The notes beneath the pieces are model-generated. The model was not told where the DNA came from and ran no database searches. It saw nothing but the letters and a program-made list of their open reading frames with translations. From the NCBI RefSeq assembly GCF_003996965.1, contig NZ_QWDM01000005.1:1-64000 (forward strand): DNA of 64,000 bases, written 5' to 3'. How positions within the stretch are numbered: the stretch's first letter is position 1; each line of letters starts with the position of its first letter. Shown in pieces: positions 52,301-61,300 of the stretch. The stretch comes from Flavobacterium cupreum (GTDB taxonomy: Bacteria; Bacteroidota; Bacteroidia; Flavobacteriales; Flavobacteriaceae). The position numbers were made by a program, and so were the translations under genes.

Positions 52301-55300
52301 CCTAAGTAATCAAATTCCGTAAACGTATTTCTATCGTCTTTCTGAACTGATTTACCATCTCTGAAGAATTCATAGATCAGGTAGTTACCTGAACCACCAA
52401 CAACAGAACCCGGAGTTACGGTGATCGTCGCAAATTTAACTGCATTACTGCCCGTGTTACAAACATATTGCGTAACCGCCGGTAAACCTATCGCCATTAC
52501 AGCTGGCTCGGCAACAGTAATTGTTGCTGTACCTGAACATCCTCTTCCTGACAATACGGTTACGGTATAAAGTCCGTACGGTAAGTCTTTGAAAACAGGA
52601 GATTCCTGCGCTGGTCTAGGCGTAAATCCTGCCGGACCTGTTAAACTATAGGTATAAACAGGGTTATTATTTGAAGTTGCAATGGCTACAGTGATTGTAC
52701 CATCTAAACCATCTTTACAAGAAACAGCTGTTGGAGTTAAAATAATTCCGGTTACATCTGTTGGTTTTTCTATTTCGATATCAAACTCTTTTTCACATAA
52801 AGTAACAATATCTCTTACTTTAAATTTGTATACAGCAGGAGCAAGGTCTGTAAAGACAGGACTCACCTGGCTTGTAACCCAGTTGTCTTTCGTATATACA
52901 TAACTGTTAGCTGGTAAAACCGTACCGCCTTCAGCATGTAAAGTAATTTCTCCTGTTGCCGTGTTACAATCTGACATCACCGTTATTTCTCCACTTAGTG
53001 TAAGAGGTTCCAAAACAGTAACCGGTGTAAGAGCTGTTGTAGTACATTGATTTGCATCTTGTACGGTAACGGTATATTGTCCCGGAGAATAAACGATAAA
53101 GAAATTATCTGTTGTAAATGGTCCGTTGTCTAAACTGTATTGTAAAGTTCCAACTCCGGTGGCCGTAACATCAATTCTGTATCCTGAAGCGCTGTCACAC
53201 TGGCTCGCTACTTTTACATCTTTAATGGTCGGTTTAGGATCTAATGAAACATTTACTGTTACATGATCAAAACAACCTTTCGCATCTTTTACATACACAT
53301 CCCACGCATCAAATAATGGGAACACTTTCGTTGTTACAATTGTTTTTGTCGGAGACGGCGTATACACTAAAAGCGCTGTACTTGTTCCCGCAGGAGCAAA
53401 TGCATACATAAATCCAGGAGTACCACCAACAATTGTTGAAGGATCTACCGTCAGTACTGCTCCGTCATTGTTACAGTTTTGGTTTACATTGTCCACTTTT
53501 AAACCTGCCAGGCTTAATACCGGAGGCTGTGTAATATCGACAGGGTTTGAATCAACTGTACATTCAGGGTAAGCTGTTTGTGTAATTCTAACAGTATAAT
53601 TATCTCCAAAAGGAAGTCCCGTAATTGTAAACGGATTACCTGTTGCAGCATTTCCTGTTCCAGAAGCACCCGGCACGGCAGTATTAGCTGCATCGTAAAC
53701 CTGGTAGGTAAATGCACCTGTATAATTGGTTATGCTCACGGTAATTTCTGCATCGCTGAAACCATTACAGCTTACCATTTGAGACGCTGTCGCAATCACT
53801 TTCATAGTATTGAATAACGGAACGTTATATACATTAGAAAGAATGAAACAATCTGTCGTTTTATCAATTACTTTAAACTGATAGAAATGACCTGCATCCG
53901 GTGCTGTATAGTCAAATGTATTACCTGTTACAGGAATAGCAGAAGCAAACAGAATACCATCTTTATAAACGTCATATTCAAAATTAGCCGGAACAGATCC
54001 GCCTGCGATAACGACGTTAATAATTTCTCCTGCATTCTTACAATCTGCTTTAGTATCTAAAGTAGCTGTAGCAGAAATCAATTTAGGGAATGGGTTTACC
54101 GGAACTGAAATAGAAGCGATACATCCGTTACCATCTTTCACATAATAGACTGGATTTTGAACTGATCCGTTATCTATCACATTAAAAGTATTTGTTGTTT
54201 TCCAGTTCGATCCGTTATCACTGTAAGTATAATCTGTAATCAGATTAGTTCCTTTTCCACCTGTACCTGTAACCGTAACTACAGTTGCATTTAGGGTGTT
54301 TGTTCCTGAACATTTAAACGGTGTCACTAAGTATGAAGCCACAACCGGAGTTGGAGGATTGATAATAACGGTGTCTGTCGCCGGACAATCTCTTCCTGAT
54401 GTTACAGTAACTGTATAAGTACCTGCAATTAAATCTTTGAATAAAGGATTGTTCACCTGCGTAACCACCAGACCACCAGCCGGCACTGTACGTTGAATCG
54501 TGTACCTGTAATCCGGATTGTTGTTAGACGGAGGCAAATTAAATAAAATCGAACCATCGCCTACAGTTCCCTGAGTTCCTGAACAACTTGGTGAAGTTGG
54601 TGCAGCAGTAAATACAACCGGAGTCGGATCTAACATTACTACAGCAGGAATCGGATACGCACACCCTCTTGAATCGTATACTGTAAATACATAACTACCA
54701 GCAGCTGTTACAGTGTAATCAGAGAAAGCCGGGTTTGTAAATACCACTGGTGCAGAAGCTCCGGCACCATTAATATTTACCGTGTAAGTGTAAGCCGGAT
54801 ATCCGCCAACAGCACTCACTCTGATTGTTCCGTCAGCAGCAAGACCTGCACAATAAAGGTCTTTTCTGTTTTCCGCAGAAGCGAAAAGCTGACCGTTAAT
54901 CTTAGTTGTTATAGCATCTGTACAACCAAATTTATCTCTAACCGTAATGGTGTAATCACCAGGTTTCAGATCTGTAAATGATCCTGAAGTTTGCCAGTTT
55001 GTACCATCAATACTAAATTCGTATGGTGTTACAGGATGTGGCGTACCTACAGAAGTAGCACTTACATTGATTGTTGTTGTATTATCATTTACATAGCAGT
55101 AATTAGAAGCATCTATTGCAATTGTTGGTTTAACAGGAGTTGTTAAACTAAACGAATCTGTTACTTCACAACCATTACTGTCTTTTACAGAAATGTTGTA
55201 GGTACCTACTACAGTAAGACCGGCAAAAATTCCATCTGTATTTGTTTTAACAGTTGCACCCTGAGTTAAAGTGTACGTATAATCACCCCAACCGTCAACA

Positions 55301-58300
55301 GCTGTAATTGTTACGGCTCCAAAAGTAGTACAACCTAATGGTGTAACCACTTTAGTTGCTGATAGCGGAGCAGGTGGTGCAGCAATGTCAAATCCTAATG
55401 GCAATGCCATAGAACAGCCCGTTACATCATCATATACCGTAAGGGTATGATTACCGCTTGACAATCCTGTTAAATTAATTGTTGAAGCTGTTAAGTTATT
55501 TACAGCTGGATCTGTATCTAATATATAGTGGTATGTTCCCGGAGCAGCTGAACCAAAGCCCGATACGAAGAAAGTAGCTTTCCCGTCTGTAGCCGTAGCA
55601 CAGGTTATTCCAGTTGTGGATTGCTCCACTACGTTGATTTTGATTACATCTTTTACAGTATACGGAGCCTGATCTTTACAGTTTCTGGAATCCGTCACTT
55701 CAAAGATATAGTCACCAGCAGGTAAACCTGTGAAAAGACCAGAGTTTAAACCTGATATATTTCCTGCCTGTGCAACCGGCGAAATGATTTTATAAGTAGA
55801 AGTTCCAATTCCATTGGTACTTACCACCTGAACATCACTTGTCGTTGCCAGACATGTAATAGTAGTTTGTGTAAATGCCGGTTCATTAAATACAGGCGGA
55901 TCTAATTTAAGGATATCCACAGTACCTGATTTAGAACAGCTATTTGCATCTCTCACACTGAATGGAATATTCAGCTGATCGCTTCCCGTATCAATAACAT
56001 TGTACGTCGTCTGAGTACTGAAATCACTTCCGTTAAAACTATATTCAATAGTTCCTGTACCTCCACTTGCAGATAAAACAACCTGAGCGTCTACTCCCAC
56101 ATTACCAGGACCACACGTTAAAGGTGTAATAACCGGGGCAATGAAATTAACCTCTGTTGGTTCCCCTAAAATTACAGAACTGGAAACTTCACAACCTAAA
56201 TTATCTTTTACAATAAACGGGTAAGCTGTTGCACTTGCAGTAGCCGTATACGTATCGTTTGTAGAGAATCCTAAATTATTGAAATTATACCTGTAAGGTC
56301 CTTGTCCTCCAGTTGCCGACAATACAATAGTACCTGTACCACCAAAACATAATGGCTGTATCGGATTAGCTGCCGGTACAATTGGTACAATAGCTTCAAT
56401 TGTTACTGCATTTGTACTTACAGGGCAACCATTTACATCTGTAATTCTGAAGATATAAGTATCTGCAGCTCCTGAAGGCACTGCGTAATCGAATGCTGTT
56501 ACTCCGGCAACAACAGTTGTCGCAGGCGTTATTGTAACGAAACCAGCAATTCCTTTCTTAACTTCATATGTATAAGCCGGTGTACCGTCTTTAATTTCAA
56601 CATGAATAACAGCGTCTTCCACTACAGTTCCTGTAACCGAACAAGCTAATACTTTTCCAATAGATGCTATTGCAGATGGCGTTGCATTTATGTTTAGATT
56701 AGTTGGCAGTGCCTGAGAACAATTGTTTTTGTCTATTACTACAAAAGTATGTGGTCCTGAATTAAGACCTAAAGCAGTGTAGCTTAGTCCTGTAACCGGA
56801 ACCGGAGTACCGTTATCAACACTTACTTTATATGGACCCATTGTAGGTACCGGATCTGTTATATTCACCGTAACTTCAAATGCGCCTTCTCCTGCACAAA
56901 AAGTAGTAAAGTCAACGTTAAATACCGGAAGAGGATCCTGAATAACTTTAACAGTTGCACTTGTAATACAGTTGTTTGCATCTTTAACCCATACCAAATA
57001 ATCTCCTGAATTAACAAAGAATGTATTGGTACTGTGGATCGGCAGGAATGATGCTGCTGTTGGTTTTGGATCGTCAGCGTCACCAATTGCTCCTGTATCT
57101 GTAATGATTTGGTATAAATAAGAACCTGCTCCACCTTTACCCTGCGCGGTAACAATACCGGCGTTTGGATTACAATTGGCATTTCCAAGTGATGATGCCA
57201 ATAAGGTTAATGGTGTTGTGGATTCTTTTATTTCGAACATTGTCGAAGCAGACTGACAACCGTCAATAGTTCCGCCTCTTTCTGTGAATACAATATAATA
57301 TCTTCCCGGTACTAATGTTCCAGGACCTGCTGAAGGATATGTAACTGTAAATGGTGCAGCTACCGGTGCATTTAATAAAGGACTGATCACAGCATTATCC
57401 TGATCTCTGAAAATCTGATAATCTACAGATGTTGTAGTAGCGTGTTGTCCTGTAATAGTAAAGGTCACTCTACCATCACCAAGTCCCTTACAAGTAACAT
57501 TCTGAGGAGTTGGAGTACCCACTAACGTAGAAGCTGATGGAATTGGTCCGGCCGCAGATTTTAAGAAGTAACAGTTTGTAGTTAAATCGTGTACCACAAA
57601 CGTATACGTAACACCAGGGATCAGCGGGTTAAATGTTTTAACATTTCCACCTACTACATCCGGTCCTGAATAATTGTTTGAATATGGCGGTGTATTAAAT
57701 TCTAAGATACCAAATTCATAGTTTCCACTACCTACCGACGCAACAGCCGTAACAGTTGCAGTTCCTCCTGTTGTACAAGTCGATGGTGTAGTCGTAACAT
57801 CAATCACCAAGTCGTTTGGTGGAGAAGCCATTACCTCTTTCTTTTCTACAGAGCAGCTATTAGCATCCCTAACTTCTACCGTATAGATACCAAAGTCAAT
57901 AATGTCAAACTTCCAATTTTCTTTGGTAGTTGTAGTATGAGAAGCTGTATATCCGAAATTATTACTAATATGATAGGTATATTGTCCCGTTCCACCAGCA
58001 GCATTTATCACTGTGATTGAACCTAAAGTTGAACCCGGAGGTGTCGACGACGGATCACATTCTATGTTTTCAATAGCCGTATCAAAAGTAATAGGGTCCG
58101 GAGCGATAACAAATGCCTGAGCAGCTCCTGTTCCAATACAGCCTTTAGCATCACGAACCTGATAGGTATATCCTAAACCTGCTCCCGGTGCTCCAGGTAG
58201 ATCTGTAAAATAACCCGAATCATTACTGGTTACCCAATTGTCAATAGTATACTTAAACGGACCAACTCCACCTGAAGTTACCGTCACTTTTATGGTTCCT

Positions 58301-61300
58301 TCTTTAGATAAGGTACATAATGTTCCTGTTGCTACAGCACTTACAACTGGTAGTACTGGTACAGTAACTTTTACCGGAACTGTACTTTCTGCAGAACATC
58401 CGTCAGAGGTAACCTGGAAATAATAATCTCCCGGCGCTGAAGTATTGAATACATTACCCGGTAAAGCAACATATGTTCCTCCTAAACCTAATTTATACCA
58501 GTACGTATATGCAGCACCTCCGCCTGAAGCTGATAAGGTAACTTGTGCATCTGTAGTGGTAAATGGCGGAACGGCTGTACAGGTAACATCTTTTTCAGAT
58601 TTAACTGTAAGTTTTAATTGATTATTAATAATTAAAGGAAAAACGGCAGATATACATCCGTTTGCATCTTTAACCGTTAAGTTATAAGTACCAGGACCGG
58701 AAATAGTTTTACTTGGGTTTGAAGAGTAAACTCCATTCACACCATAAGCTATTGTTGAACCTGTGAAAACAGTTCCGGACATCACAATAGTAAGCGAACC
58801 TCCTTTGTAACACGTTACCGGTATTGGGTCAACGGTTGGTACTGCATCTCTCACTACTGTAAATGATGTCGTTGCAGGACAGCCTTTTGCGTCTCTTACA
58901 AATACATTGAAAGTTTCCCCGTCTACAAGTGTGTTTCTTGAGAAAACACCTGTTGTGTTATAATCTGCAGGGTAAACCGGTGCAGGAGTTCCTGCTTTTG
59001 CAGAAACAACAGCATAATATAAAGTACCTGTACCTCCCGTAGCGGTTACTGTAATCGCTGTATTCGGTTTGTCACAGTACACTTTTGTACCTGATGCCGC
59101 TGTAATTGTGATTGCAGTTGGGTTGGCAAGGTTTACAAAAGCTGTGTTAGTACATTTTGTCGTTGGGTTGGTAACGGTAATCGTATAAGTTGTCCCTCCA
59201 GGTAAATTAGTGAATGTAACCACATTACCTGCCTGAGAACCACCTGTAATAGTGGCATTAGCCGTGTTTTTCAGAACGTATGTAAATCCGGTTGAATTTC
59301 CTCCAACATTGAATTTAATAGATCCGTCTGAAGCATTATTACAAGATACTGCACTAACCAAACTACCGCTTACGGTAATTGGAACTACATTATCAATCGT
59401 GAAATCTCCATCTTTTATACAACCGTTATCATCGGTAATTCTAAAGAAATATTTCCCTGGGGATAAATTTGCAAAGGTATAATCCTGAGTAGTAATACCC
59501 GTTACGACCGGAGTTGCCGGAGCAATTGCAGCCGTTGTACTGGTTATTTCAAATTTAAATGGTGCTACACCGTTAGTAACGGTAACTTTTAAATCGGTAT
59601 CTAATTGAGCAGCGTCACAGCTAATAACATTTGCCTGTGCAAAAGCTAAAGCTGTTGGCGGGTTTAATGTATTTATTGTAGCAGATGCTGGTGCCGTACA
59701 GCCATTTTTATCTATTACTGTAATACTTACAAGACCAGGAGTGCTTGTTGTAAATGTATTTGAATCTACATAACCGTTTCCGTCTCCGTAATCGTATTTA
59801 TATTTTCCTCCTGTAAACGGAGTTCCATTAATTGCTGTTACTGTAATAGTAGCCGCTTGTGGAGCATTTGCAGTTCCGCATTTTACTTTTGTTGCTAAAG
59901 CTGAAGCTGTCAATGCAATAGCAGGCTCTGTAATGGTAACCGGGAGCGGTGCAGAAATACAACTTTTAGCATCTGTAACTGTAACAGAATAAGTTCCGGC
60001 TTTGATACCTGTAAATACATTATTCGTTTGTGTAATTACAGCTCCCGTCGTTGGCGCAGTAGGTGTTAATACATAGGTATACGTTCCTGCTGCCGGGTTT
60101 GTTGTTACCGTAACAGTTCCTGTAGCATCTCCTTTACATTTTACATGAGCCGGAGTGGCAGCAGTAACTACTGGTTTTACAATTGCATTTATCTTCTGAC
60201 TTACAACGGTCGTACAATTTTTACTATCTGTAATTTCAAAATAATAAGTAGCAGCAGCACCAGCCGGATATGTAAACGAAGTTTGTCCCGCTGCAAGTGT
60301 CGTATAAGCACCTGTAAATGGAGCACCTGTAGTATTTACTCTGTATTTATAGTCCGGGTAACCCGCTGTAATATTATAAACTCTGATAGTGGCACCTGGC
60401 GTAGCAAGTGAACAATCTAAATCTTTGTCTAAAGTAATGCTTGCTGCTATTGGCGAAGCAATAGTTGTAGCCGGTAAATTAATAAAACAACCTGTAGAAG
60501 TATCTGTAACTTTAATAATATAACTTCCCGGGATTAATCCTGTGAATGTTCCGTTATTCTGGGTTACACTTCCAAGTGTATAGGTATAATTTGGTGCTGC
60601 ATTAGGCGTTACTTTTATAGTAGCTCCTAAAGCACTAGAACAAAAATCTGATGTAACAGTATCTATACTGGCCGTTGGATTAACTTTAGGGTTAATCGTG
60701 AAGTTTTGCGTTTTAGTACATCCGTTTAAGTCTGTTACTACTACTTTATAGTCTCCCGCTGCTAATCCTGTAAAAGTATTAGTCGTTTGATTCACAACAG
60801 CTCCTGCAGGAGTTACCGGAGTCAATTCATAATTCTTATATGGTGTCCAGCCGCCTACTGCATTTATGACAGCCTGACCTAAACCATTACAAGTAACATG
60901 AGTTAAAGTAGGAGCATTTAATGCTAAAGCTGCAGTCGGAGCCAAAATAGTTACGGTCTGTTGTGCAGAACATGTAGTAGAAGTATTTGTTACTGTAATC
61001 GTATGTAAACCAGGACTCAATGTTGCTACCGGAATATCAAAAGAAGTTCCTGTTGCAGGAGATGTTCCTGTTACAGCCGGTCTTGTATCAACTACATAAG
61101 AATAATTTGTACCATTACCCAATCCTGTAACTGTAAATATCGCACTACCATTGGTATCGCCAAAACATACGATATCAACTTGAGATTTGAATGTTACTGC
61201 AATAGTTGGTAATGCAGATATAAATATAGTTTCTTCGAATTTACAATTGTTCGCGTCTTTTACTTCAAATTTATAAGAAACACCAGCCGCTAAACCTGTA

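Noticed and set aside
53514..53717. Antisense and alternate-frame ORFs within the giant adhesin gene
   Set aside because: Repetitive, biased codon use creates long shadow frames; none has a plausible start, family feature or supporting spacing.
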